Assembly (NCBI GenBank): GCA_900465685.1
Contig: UEGR01000005.1
Location: forward strand, 186,001-250,000
Source: Hyphomicrobiales bacterium
GTDB lineage: Bacteria; Pseudomonadota; Alphaproteobacteria; Rhizobiales; Rhizobiaceae
Direction: 5' to 3'
DNA length: 64,000 nt
Positions 1-7,482 of this stretch are shown here, one piece after another; position 1 is the stretch's first letter; each line of letters opens with the position of its first letter. The notes beneath the pieces were generated by a model that was not told where the DNA came from, made no database searches, and saw only the letters and a program-made list of their open reading frames with translations. The translations under genes were made by a program, and so were the position numbers.

Positions 1-41
1 TTCTGGATCATGTCGAGGTTACGGTGGTTTATCCGCAGTGA
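1..41 (+). CDS. folB: Dihydroneopterin aldolase FolB, C-terminal end only (partial)
   Basis: An open frame enters from the left edge and ends at a TGA at 39-41; the readable tail is LDHVEVTVVYPQ. Its stop overlaps the GTG start of folK by four bases (GTGA), a typical translational coupling. Identity as folB rests on the beta-strand-rich tail and on the common alphaproteobacterial order folP-folB-folK; only 12 codons are visible, so it is an inference from context. Confidence 0.6.
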   Translation, partial: LDHVEVTVVYPQ

Positions 42-571
42 GCGTAGCCGCAGGACCTTATCGCGCCTGGCTTGGCCTTGGCGGGAATATTGACGACCCC
101 ATTGTTTCGATGGCCAGTGCGTTGCGTATGCTGGATGCGCGCGCTGATACAAACGTCGTGGCTGTGTCGTCCGTCTATCGCACCCCGCCATGGGGCAAGA
201 CAGATCAGGCTTGGTTTCACAACGCCTGCGCAGAGTTGGTAACCACGCTCGAACCGCTTGAACTCATTGCGACATGTCTTGATATCGAGCGCTCGCTGAA
301 GCGTGTGCGGTTGGAGCGTTGGGGCCCGCGTATTATCGATATCGACATTCTTGCGATGAAAGACGCTGCCGGGCAGCCGATAACGATGGCGCTGTCGGAG
401 CTTCAGCTCCCCCATCCGCGCTTGCAGGAACGGGCTTTCGTTCTTGTGCCGCTCAACGATATAGCGCCGTCATTGATGGTTGCCGGGCGTAGCATTGCCG
501 AATGGAAAGCGGATGTTTCATCATCCGAAATAGAAAAAGCCCGCACGGATGCGGGCTGGTGGAACCAATAA
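38..571 (+). CDS. folK: 2-amino-4-hydroxy-6-hydroxymethyldihydropteridine pyrophosphokinase (HPPK)
   Basis: HPPK transfers pyrophosphate from ATP to 6-hydroxymethyl-7,8-dihydropterin, the step before dihydropteroate synthase in folate synthesis; it is cytoplasmic. The 177-residue product has the family N-terminus (WLGLGGNIDDP, residues about 11-21) and the signature RWGPRIIDIDIL near residues 93-104, with the conserved Arg and paired Asp that bind ATP and magnesium. The GTG start is chosen because it overlaps the folB stop and the protein aligns with the family from there. Length is normal. The last codons of the gene also encode a minus-strand terminator hairpin (see 532-557). Confidence 0.95.
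   Translation: MSVAAGPYRAWLGLGGNIDDPIVSMASALRMLDARADTNVVAVSSVYRTPPWGKTDQAWFHNACAELVTTLEPLELIATCLDIERSLKRVRLERWGPRIIDIDILAMKDAAGQPITMALSELQLPHPRLQERAFVLVPLNDIAPSLMVAGRSIAEWKADVSSSEIEKARTDAGWWNQ
532..557 (-). terminator. Minus-strand rho-independent terminator inside the folK 3' end
   Basis: AGCCCGC (538-544), loop ACGGAT, GCGGGCT (551-557). Read on the minus strand the hairpin is followed by TTTTTC. It would end transcription coming from the minus-strand gene at 687-1220. It lies entirely in folK coding sequence. Confidence 0.6.
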
Positions 572-581
572 AGCTCAAGAA

Positions 582-681
582 AGGTTCCGATCTTAACGGA
601 ATCGTCGGAACCGCTCTATCTAGTTGTTTTCACGCATTATCCTACGCAAAACCGCTTCGCACTTTTGCTGGAAATGCTCTA
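582..681 (-). repeat. Dispersed palindromic intergenic repeat, copy 1
   Basis: About 100 bp between folK and the secreted-protein gene. On the minus strand it begins AGAGCATTTCCAGCAAAAG, then TGCGAAGCGGTTTTGCGTAGG, ATAATGCGTG, and ends in a gagcggttcc/ggaacc dyad. The same modules recur at 5592-5739, 58718-58822, 61101-61153 and, diverged, at 30734-30872. Each half is an inverted repeat, so the RNA would fold into two hairpins. It resembles the Bru-RS/RIME class of Rhizobiales intergenic repeats (from memory, not searched). Confidence 0.85.
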
Positions 682-686
682 AGCAA

Positions 687-1220
687 TCAGTTCTTGGCGA
701 TGCTGCCGACGGCGACATTATCAATGCGCTTGAGGCTCATGCCGATGACCGGAACGAGTTCCTTTTCGACACGCACCGACACGGTGACATTCATCGTGTT
801 CTGATCCGAAACGCGAGCCAGCATGGCGCCGTTCAGCTGTTTGCGATTGAGGCCGAAAACCATCTTGTTGCCGCTGACGGAGCCCGAAGTCACATCGAGG
901 CCTTTGCCTTCGGACCCGTCATTGAACTTGCCGGAATAACCGGAACCGACGCGCGTGACGGTTGCCTTCATGGGCTGCGAAAAGACGCCGACGCGGCAGC
1001 TGCCGTCCAGTGTCATGCCAACCGCATCGTCCGGTGTGGAACCAGCGAGATTGCAGACGAATTTGGTGCCCTTGTACTTGCCGGCAACGATTTCACCGGG
1101 GCCGGACCACTGGCCTTCAATCGTCTGGAAAAACTGCTTGTCCTTGTCTGCGGCCAGAACCGGCGCAGCGGAAAGCGAGACGGGCAGCAGCGTCAGGCAG
1201 GCAGCGATGCAATTCTTCAT
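687..1220 (-). CDS. Secreted protein of unknown function
   Basis: A 177-residue protein with a clear Sec signal peptide (MKNCIAACLTLLPVSLSAAP, likely cleavage after VLA, about residue 23). The mature part is small, Gly/Ser/Val-rich and likely beta-structured; it contains two cysteines (in FVCNL and GSCRV) that could form a disulfide in the periplasm. I do not recognise a named domain. It stands alone, convergent with folK, with a palindromic repeat between the two genes and a minus-strand terminator inside folK. Conserved hypothetical periplasmic protein is the safest call. Confidence 0.75.
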   Translation of the reverse strand: MKNCIAACLTLLPVSLSAAPVLAADKDKQFFQTIEGQWSGPGEIVAGKYKGTKFVCNLAGSTPDDAVGMTLDGSCRVGVFSQPMKATVTRVGSGYSGKFNDGSEGKGLDVTSGSVSGNKMVFGLNRKQLNGAMLARVSDQNTMNVTVSVRVEKELVPVIGMSLKRIDNVAVGSIAKN

Positions 1221-1499
1221 AGTCGGCTCTGTCCCGGAATTTGCGACCTCAACTGGACGCCATTCCTAATCGTTGTTGGTCAGCATGTCACGACCGAATG
1301 TCGTGTCATACGCTGCAAAAAGCCGGAATGACCGGCAATGTCAGAAACAATCGGACTGAATGGGCACATCAAAACAGGATTATGCCAAACGACCAGATCA
1401 CTCGATTCTGACGCAGGATTTCTATCTGCTAATAATCGTCTTGAATGGTTAACGCTTAGTTTTCATCGGGCTGAAAGTCGGACTGTTTTCCCCGAAAAC

Positions 1500-2627
1500 T
1501 CACGGCTGTGTTTTACCCGTCGAAGCCTTGCCGGACTTCGATGCGGCCGTTCTATCGGCATTAACGCGGGCCAGATCACCGATGAAATCGCCGACGCCGG
1601 GGCGTCTTTCTGCATTGAACGGGAAAGGGCGCACGACGTCCATCGCCGCTATGCCGATCCGCGCAGTCATGAGGCCGTTGACCACGCCTTCGCCGAGTTT
1701 GGCCGATAGCCGCGATGCCAGACCCTGGCCGACCAGCTGCTGGATCACGCTGTCGCCCATGGCGAGTGTGCCGGTGACGGCCAGATGGGCGAGAACGCGT
1801 CGCGCCAGCTTGATGAAGCCTAGTGTGCCCGGCCTGCCGCCGTAAAGCTGCGAAAGCCTGCGAATGAGCCGTGCCGACTCAAAAATCACATAGCCAATAT
1901 CGACCAGTGCCCGCGGGCTGATCGCTGTGACAATCGATACGCGCTTCGATGCATTGAGAATGAGCGAGCGCGCTTCGCGGTCGAGCGGGCGCAGAATTTC
2001 CGTTTCTGCAAGCCGGATCAGATCGCGCCCATCGATAATGTCGTCGGTCAAACCGTCGAGAAGCTGACGTCCACGCGCCGTTTCCGGCAAATTGGCCGCA
2101 ATGGCGCGCAAGTCATCAACCGCTTTGCGGGCGGCAGCCATATCGTCACGCTCGGCGGCGTCCGCTGCGTCCTTGCGCAGATGCTGCACAGAGGCGAGCC
2201 GTCGCAGGGCCAGCAATTCCCTGGTTATGATGGCGATGAATGCGGCGAGGGCTACAAGCGCCACTGCCAGTGCGGTCCAGCCAAGCCAGTCGGCACGGGC
2301 AAAAAGCGCCTGAATAAGGTCTTCTGTCCAGATGCCGACGGCGAAGGAAACCAAAATGCCTAATGCGCCGGTCAGGATTTTTCCAAGCGACCATCCGCCG
2401 AACCAGCCTTTGCGTTTCGGCGCTTCGAAGGCCGGATCAAGAATTTCGAGTTCGGCAGCTTCCTCGTCGCTGAGTTCGAAAATATCGGGTTCAACGACGA
2501 TCTGCTCCAGATCTTTTACAGCACGAGGGCGGCGTGGCATCTCATCGGGGGCTTCCGGGAGAGGCTTTGCGCGTGGCGGAGTATCAACCTTGAAGGAAGT
2601 CGGTTTGCGCGGTGTATCATCGCTCAT
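1500..2627 (-). CDS. UPF0283 / YcjF-like inner-membrane protein
   Basis: The 375-residue protein has a long acidic, proline-containing cytoplasmic N-terminus (residues 1-80), two adjacent hydrophobic segments (about 85-110 and 115-140) and a C-terminal domain of the TIGR01620/DUF697 type (segments such as ISPRALVDIGYVIFES). Function is unknown in the family; the partner is the YcjX-like ATPase just upstream, with which it overlaps by four bases (ATGA at 2624-2627), so the two are almost certainly co-translated. In enterobacteria ycjX and ycjF are also neighbours and belong to stress regulons. Confidence is high for family, low for role. Confidence 0.9.
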   Translation of the reverse strand: MSDDTPRKPTSFKVDTPPRAKPLPEAPDEMPRRPRAVKDLEQIVVEPDIFELSDEEAAELEILDPAFEAPKRKGWFGGWSLGKILTGALGILVSFAVGIWTEDLIQALFARADWLGWTALAVALVALAAFIAIITRELLALRRLASVQHLRKDAADAAERDDMAAARKAVDDLRAIAANLPETARGRQLLDGLTDDIIDGRDLIRLAETEILRPLDREARSLILNASKRVSIVTAISPRALVDIGYVIFESARLIRRLSQLYGGRPGTLGFIKLARRVLAHLAVTGTLAMGDSVIQQLVGQGLASRLSAKLGEGVVNGLMTARIGIAAMDVVRPFPFNAERRPGVGDFIGDLARVNADRTAASKSGKASTGKTQP

Positions 2628-4084
2628 GCCAGACGATCTCCGATCAGGAACTGAAGGGCGCGGTCCAGCCTTATGTGCGGGAGCGACAGCGTCACCCCCT
2701 CGGCAGTGCGTTCAAGGCGTGGAGGGCGGAACCGGACGAAGCGAATGGCAGGGTCTTCCGGCGTGGAAACTTGTTCAAAAATTGCATCAGGGTTCTTTGG
2801 CAAGTCACCGGGAAATATAGCCGTTTCCGTTTCACCATTAAATGTCTCACCATCGATGCGCTCGCCCTTGAGCGGTGTGCCGACGATGACAGGGAGAACC
2901 TCTTTTCCCTGTGTGACAGTCGCTTCGCGGGTTGCCCGCACTGCTGCCATGGCCAGAACATCAATGTCTGCGCCTGAAAAATTCGCGCGCTCGATGGCGC
3001 GTTCCACAAGACGACGCACAATGGCCTGCAAGCGATCATGGCTTTCATGATGCAGATGGTCGGCCTTGGTTGCGGCCACCAGAATACGCCCGATGCGGCG
3101 CTGGATAAGTCCAGTCAGGAGATTGGCACGTCCGGGTCGGAAACAGGACAGAATGTCGGTTAACGCACGTTCGAGGTCTGCCACCACAGCGCCGCCAGCG
3201 TTCATGGCCTGCATGGCGTCGATCAGCACGATCTGGCGGTCCAGTCGCGCAATATGTTCGCGGAAGAACGGCTTCACGACATAGGTCTTATAGGCCTCGT
3301 AGCGCCGTTCCATCATGGCGGCGAGCGATCCGGCCTTAATGTCGTTCTGTGAGAGATTGGGCAGTGGCGCAAAGGTCAGCGCTGGCGAGCCGTCGAGATC
3401 ACCCGGCATCAGGAACCGACCGGGCGGCAAAGTGGAAAGCGCACGCTCGTCGGCTTTTCCGGCCCGCAGATAGGCAGTGAAGCTCTTGGCCAGCCGCTGC
3501 GCCGTCAATTCGTCGGCCTTTTCGGTCGGATCGACCGAGGCAGCTTCCACCAGCCAAGGCTGCGCCAGATCGATATGGGTCGGTTCGTTGGCCAAAGCGA
3601 AGGAATCTGCACTAAATTCGGCAAAGCTCTTGCCGAGCAGCGGCAGATCAAGCAGCCATTCACCGGGATAATCGACAATATCAACCGAAAGTCGCCCGGG
3701 AGACAGCCAGCGTCCCCATGCAGAGGCCGTTTCATATTCAATAGTCAGGCGAAGCTGCGAAATGGCGCGTGTCGAATCCGGCCAGATGCGCTCATCGATA
3801 AGCGCCGATAGATGTTCTTCATATTGAAAGCGCGGAACGGCGTCGTCTGGCTGCGGCTCCAGAAGCGCGCGAGAAATCCGGCCTGACTTGTAAGCTTCGA
3901 ACATTGGCAGCCTGCCACCATGAACGAGATTATGCACCAGTGCCGTGATGAAAACCGTTTTACCAGCGCGGGACAGGCCTGTCACACCAAGGCGCAGCGA
4001 AGGAGAAAGAAGCCCGGTCGCACGTTCCGTCAATGTGTCCAGTGCGATTTTGGCTTCATCGCCGATACTGGTAAGCTTTGCCAA
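2624..4084 (-). CDS. YcjX-like P-loop GTPase/ATPase (DUF463)
   Basis: A 486-residue protein with a Walker A loop LGVTGLSRAGKT near residues 32-43 and the DUF463 pattern VDIVDYPGEWLLDLPLL near residues 134-150, where DYPGEW replaces the DxxG switch. It is the first gene of a two-gene operon with the UPF0283 membrane protein. The family is widespread in proteobacteria and was linked to heat or phage-shock-like stress in enterobacteria; the biochemical role is not established. Start chosen at the ATG that gives the family N-terminus MAKLTSIGDEAKIALD. Confidence 0.9.
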   Translation of the reverse strand: MAKLTSIGDEAKIALDTLTERATGLLSPSLRLGVTGLSRAGKTVFITALVHNLVHGGRLPMFEAYKSGRISRALLEPQPDDAVPRFQYEEHLSALIDERIWPDSTRAISQLRLTIEYETASAWGRWLSPGRLSVDIVDYPGEWLLDLPLLGKSFAEFSADSFALANEPTHIDLAQPWLVEAASVDPTEKADELTAQRLAKSFTAYLRAGKADERALSTLPPGRFLMPGDLDGSPALTFAPLPNLSQNDIKAGSLAAMMERRYEAYKTYVVKPFFREHIARLDRQIVLIDAMQAMNAGGAVVADLERALTDILSCFRPGRANLLTGLIQRRIGRILVAATKADHLHHESHDRLQAIVRRLVERAIERANFSGADIDVLAMAAVRATREATVTQGKEVLPVIVGTPLKGERIDGETFNGETETAIFPGDLPKNPDAIFEQVSTPEDPAIRFVRFRPPRLERTAEGVTLSLPHIRLDRALQFLIGDRLA

Positions 4085-4178
4085 TGATGTCCTCGCAGGG
4101 TGAATCCCAATTCACGCTATAAATAAGATGACGAGCCCATTTCGCAAGAAGAGGCCCCGTCCGCATCATCTTTCAAGC

Positions 4179-4676
4179 TTATGGCTGCGGAAAACTTTCA
4201 AGAAATCCGTGTTCACCGCTGAGATCGCTCAGCTTTCCAGAAAAGGATATGGTGGCGAGAGCGGCGGTCGGAAAACCGGCATGCAGCCGGTCGAGACTGT
4301 CTGGATCGCCTTTTGCGCATAGTGCAAGCGCCAGATCTTCCATGCTTGGATTGTGCCCGACCAGCATCAGCGTCTCGACATCGCCATGCGTGCGGATGGA
4401 TCGGAGATATTCAGCTGCGCCGCCGCTGTAGATTTCGTCGTCGATGACAGTTTCCACCTCGACGCCCAGCCTTTCCAGCAGGCCGAAGGCGGTTTCCCGC
4501 GTGCGGCTGGAGCCGGACAACACAACGCGGTCGGGCAGGAGGCTTGTTGCGCGCATCGCCGCGGCAAGCCGGTCAAGTGCAGCGTGACCTTCCGCATCCA
4601 GCGGCCGGTCATAGTCTTTCATCCCGGGCTTTGCCCAAACGGCTTTGGCATGTCGTAGGAGAAGCAATCGACTCAT
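4179..4676 (-). CDS. SixA-like histidine phosphatase (phosphoglycerate-mutase superfamily)
   Basis: The 165-residue protein starts MSRLLLLRHAKAVWAKPG, carrying the RHG-type catalytic motif as LRHAKA, and has the second catalytic His in MLVGHNPSMEDLA. This is the short SixA form that removes phosphate from phosphohistidine in phosphorelay or PTS proteins. Substrate here is unknown. It sits 94 bp downstream of, and in the same direction as, a different operon start (ycjX reads away), so it is probably monocistronic. Confidence 0.85.
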   Translation of the reverse strand: MSRLLLLRHAKAVWAKPGMKDYDRPLDAEGHAALDRLAAAMRATSLLPDRVVLSGSSRTRETAFGLLERLGVEVETVIDDEIYSGGAAEYLRSIRTHGDVETLMLVGHNPSMEDLALALCAKGDPDSLDRLHAGFPTAALATISFSGKLSDLSGEHGFLESFPQP

Positions 4677-5061
4677 CTGTACCGTCCCGAACCTGATTAC
4701 ACAGATGTTTTGCCATGAATTTTGCTAAAATGCGCGGTGGTTGCGCTGTTGGTTGTGATTTTCCACCATTGCCTGACGTTATTCACAGCGGATTTATGCC
4801 AATTTATTGGGCAGAATAGAGCAACGAAATCTGAATTAGTGAATTGATGTTTCCCATTGCAATCTAAATTTAATCGTCGATGTCATCCTCCAGACATAAT
4901 GGGCGGAGTATCTGTGGCGCGCGTCATTTGCACAATTTTTTTGCAAATACACACAAAATTGATGCACTAAAAAGTAGTGGGATACGTTTCTTTGATGTTG
5001 TGTCGACTGGACGATGGACTTATATAACCGCACGCGTCTCCTAGATGTGGGGTGATTCAGA
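4677..5061. other. Divergent intergenic region between sixA-like and dksA-like genes
   Basis: 385 bp, distinctly AT-rich. It holds the likely dksA-type promoter at 4998-5026 and, on the other side, the unmarked promoter of the sixA-like gene. I see no open frame with coding character and no structured RNA. Confidence 0.6.
4998..5026 (+). promoter_or_regulatory. Probable sigma-70 promoter of the dksA-like gene
   Basis: TTGTGT (4998-5003), 17-bp spacer, TATATA (5021-5026), about 36 bp before the ATG at 5062. Consensus match is good at both boxes and the spacing is ideal, but this is pattern reading only. Confidence 0.5.
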
Positions 5062-5478
5062 ATGAGTGAATTAATCGACCTTGACTATAGGCCCACTGAA
5101 GACGAACCGTTCATGAATGAACGGCAGAAGTCTTATTTCCGCGCGAAGTTGATCGCGTGGAGGAATGATATTCTGCGCGAAGCGCGTGAAACGCTTGAAG
5201 CGCTACAGCAGGAAAATGCAAACCATCCCGACCTGGCGGATAGGGCATCCTCCGAAACGGACCGGGCAATCGAGCTTAGGGCTCGCGACAGACAGCGGAA
5301 GCTGATTTCCAAGATTGATGCGGCTCTGAGCCGGATTGACGAAGGCACTTATGGTTTCTGTGAAGAAACCGGCGAGCCAATCAGCCTGAAGCGTCTGGAT
5401 GCACGCCCAATCGCGACGTTGTCTATTGAGGCGCAGGAACGTCATGAGCGTCGTGAAAAAGTTTATCGCGACGACTAA
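5062..5478 (+). CDS. dksA: DksA-family RNA polymerase-binding factor with degenerate zinc finger
   Basis: DksA binds in the RNA polymerase secondary channel and, with ppGpp, adjusts rRNA and amino-acid promoters. The 138-residue product has the coiled-coil region and conserved tip residues PDLADRA (Asp57, Asp60, Ala62, matching E. coli Asp71/Asp74/Ala76). The C-terminal finger is broken: only Cys100 of the four zinc ligands remains, the others being Thr103, Ser121 and Ala124. Such cysteine-poor DksA proteins are known in other proteobacteria and can work without zinc. Strong promoter and terminator mark it as monocistronic. Naming it dksA is by family; it could also be viewed as a DksA2-type paralogue. 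Confidence 0.9.
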   Translation: MSELIDLDYRPTEDEPFMNERQKSYFRAKLIAWRNDILREARETLEALQQENANHPDLADRASSETDRAIELRARDRQRKLISKIDAALSRIDEGTYGFCEETGEPISLKRLDARPIATLSIEAQERHERREKVYRDD

Positions 5479-5505
5479 AACATAACGTTGGTTTGAGAAA
5501 TTTCG

Positions 5506-5537
5506 AAGGCTGCGGGCAACCGCAGCCTTTTGTTTTT
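5506..5537 (+). terminator. Terminator of the dksA-like gene
   Basis: AAGGCTGCGG, loop GCAA, CCGCAGCCTT, then TTGTTTTT. A textbook rho-independent terminator 27 bp after the stop codon. Confidence 0.9.
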
Positions 5538-5549
5538 GCATATGCATCA

Positions 5550-5581
5550 AATGAAAACGCCAGCGGCATAAACCGCTGGCG
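5550..5581 (-). terminator. Likely terminator for the FliO-domain gene (minus strand)
   Basis: CGCCAGCGG (5558-5566), loop of six, CCGCTGGCG (5573-5581). On the minus strand it is followed by TTTTCATTT. It lies downstream of the minus-strand gene ending at 5754, beyond repeat copy 2. Confidence 0.6.
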
Positions 5582-5591
5582 CTTCAATCTT

Positions 5592-5739
5592 AGAGCATTT
5601 CCAGCAAAAGTGCGAAACGCCTACGCGGGGAACTCAGTCCACTGGACTGAGTTCTGGTCCCGCTTCGATGCGTAGGATAATGCGTCAAAACAAATAGATA
5701 GAGCGGTTCCACGATTCCGTTTTAACCGGAACCGCTCTA
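5592..5739 (+). repeat. Dispersed palindromic repeat, copy 2, with nested palindrome insertion
   Basis: The copy runs AGAGCATTTCCAGCAAAAG ... GCGTAGGATAATGCG ... GAGCGGTTCCACGATTCCG ... GGAACCGCTCT. Unlike the other copies its middle (5620-5676) is expanded: CCTACGC (5620-5626) and GCGTAGG (5670-5676) flank a perfect 12-bp inverted repeat GAACTCAGTCCA-C-TGGACTGAGTTC (5630-5654). In copies 1 and 4 the corresponding place holds only about 12 bases. Confidence 0.85.
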
Positions 5740-5753
5740 AAAGAACAGTTCGC

Positions 5754-7061
5754 TTATGGGCGGGTTTCGTTCTTTGTCAGTTCACCGAGAAGCTTTTCCA
5801 TCTCGTCTTCAATATCGTCGGATGGTGTATCGTCGGTCGCTGAGATATCGAGTGAGCTTAGCAGTTCATCCTCGAAGAAGTCAGCCGTCAGATCCTGTTC
5901 CGGTGTGGGCGCTTCTTCCTTGGCCGTTACTGTTTCCGTCTCGAGATCAGCCATGATCGCGTCGTGCAATGCGCCGCCCAGTCCTTCCAGTCCGTCATCT
6001 TCCGTTGCCGGAGCTGATTGCGCCGGCGCGGCAACTGTCACTTCCGGCTCGACGCGCTTAGGTTCTGCTACACTGGTGAAATCCGGCGTTACGGTGGACG
6101 AAACGGATGGGCTGGTCACATCAAGTGGCGGCGTAGGTGCAGTTGTTGGAGCGGCAGCCGGTTCACGCTCTGGCACGATGCTGCCAAGGTTTGCGGAAGC
6201 GACAGTGGCAGCAGCAGCGCCAGCCGCCACGGTAGCCGTAGTAGCCAGATTTGAGGTGGAGCTGACCACGCCGCGCGATACCTGGCTGAGTGGATAGGCA
6301 GGATGGGCGCGTGCAGGCGGCTGCGAAGGCTGCGGCGGTTGAGCCGGAAGTACGGTGCGCGGCTGCGGCGGATAATTCGGAGCGGGTCTTGGTTGTGGAC
6401 GGTTTTGGGGCGCTGCCTGTACGGGCGGCGCAACTGGAGGGCGGGCAGGTGCCTGCGGGGCCGCGGGAGCAACAGTCGGTGCCACCGGCGGGCGTGGCGG
6501 CACACGCGGTGCAACAACCTGCGGGGCTTCCTGCCGGACCGGTTCTTCCTTTGGCGGTTCCGGCTTGCGATAGACCGGCGTCTCGATAGCCGAGCTGAGC
6601 TGGATCGCTTCATCCTTTTCCGGCGCTGATTCTGGCGCGGAGTTTTGTGATGACAGAGCAGGGCGCTCGTTCACATCGCTGGCAATCGTCGCCTCGTGCT
6701 GGCGAAAGCGCTCGATATGTTCCGGCTCGATGCGCGAAGTCTGCACGCGGGCATGCGCACGTGATTCCATGACGATATTCTGTTCGACCACCACATCGGT
6801 CGGGCCGCCGATGAGCAGCAGATGCTCGACATCATCGCGACGAATGAGAACCAGCTTGCGGCGGCTATCCACCGCTGCGGCATCCATAACGGAAAGGCGC
6901 GGCTGGCGCGACCGGCTGTTCGATGTGAAGCTGCCCCCGCTGAAACGGCGGATAATACTCAAGACAACGAAAATTCCGCCGAGAATGATCGCAAATATAA
7001 GCACAAAGCCGACAATATTAGCCGCGCTTTCTCCAACGATGCCGCTGAGCCATTCCTTCAT
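5754..7061 (-). CDS. FliO-domain membrane protein with long Pro/Ala-rich tail
   Basis: The 435-residue protein has one N-terminal membrane segment (about residues 17-38, VGFVLIFAIILGGIFVVLSI), then a short FliO/MopB-like domain (RLSVMDAAAVDSRRKLVLIRR...HLLLIGGPTDVVVE, residues about 55-95). FliO helps assemble the flagellar type III export gate. The rest (130-435) is a low-complexity Pro/Ala/Val linker and an acidic C-terminus, far longer than canonical FliO. No flagellar genes are nearby, so a general membrane-scaffold role is as plausible as export. It is divergent from cckA. Confidence 0.75.
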   Translation of the reverse strand: MKEWLSGIVGESAANIVGFVLIFAIILGGIFVVLSIIRRFSGGSFTSNSRSRQPRLSVMDAAAVDSRRKLVLIRRDDVEHLLLIGGPTDVVVEQNIVMESRAHARVQTSRIEPEHIERFRQHEATIASDVNERPALSSQNSAPESAPEKDEAIQLSSAIETPVYRKPEPPKEEPVRQEAPQVVAPRVPPRPPVAPTVAPAAPQAPARPPVAPPVQAAPQNRPQPRPAPNYPPQPRTVLPAQPPQPSQPPARAHPAYPLSQVSRGVVSSTSNLATTATVAAGAAAATVASANLGSIVPEREPAAAPTTAPTPPLDVTSPSVSSTVTPDFTSVAEPKRVEPEVTVAAPAQSAPATEDDGLEGLGGALHDAIMADLETETVTAKEEAPTPEQDLTADFFEDELLSSLDISATDDTPSDDIEDEMEKLLGELTKNETRP

Positions 7062-7482
7062 GCGGATACCCTCTTAAATTCTATATTCGAAAAACGCTGA
7101 TGAAACGGAGATTGCGCATCCCCCGACATTCCGCATCATCGCGTAACTTGCATTTTCAGGACAGTAGTTGAATTTGCAAGCGTTGGGAATGTTCTATCAA
7201 ATTGTGGGCGAAATGCGGGAAATCTATGAACGCCCATCAAAACAGTGAAAAACGACCCGGTTTACACCGTTTCTGTGTAGCCACGCTTGTGCTGCTCGCC
7301 GATTAACGCATTCTGCGAATCGGATATACCCAGATGCATGGCGTTTCGCCCCGCTGCGCGATCGTTTATGGAGAACGCGCAAGGAAATGGGTGGCGACAG
7401 GATCGGGTTGCTTAATGAGTGAAAAGACGTCTTGGCTGATTGAAACAATGCGCGGCACAATCGCAGCCTGCGGAGAACAGTC
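7062..7482. other. Divergent promoter region between the FliO-domain gene and cckA
   Basis: 421 bp with no convincing gene. It must carry the cckA promoter. One GANTC (CcrM-type methylation) site is seen at 7317-7321 within a short dyad CCGATT...AATCGG; no TTAA-N7-TTAA CtrA site was found. Confidence 0.5.
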
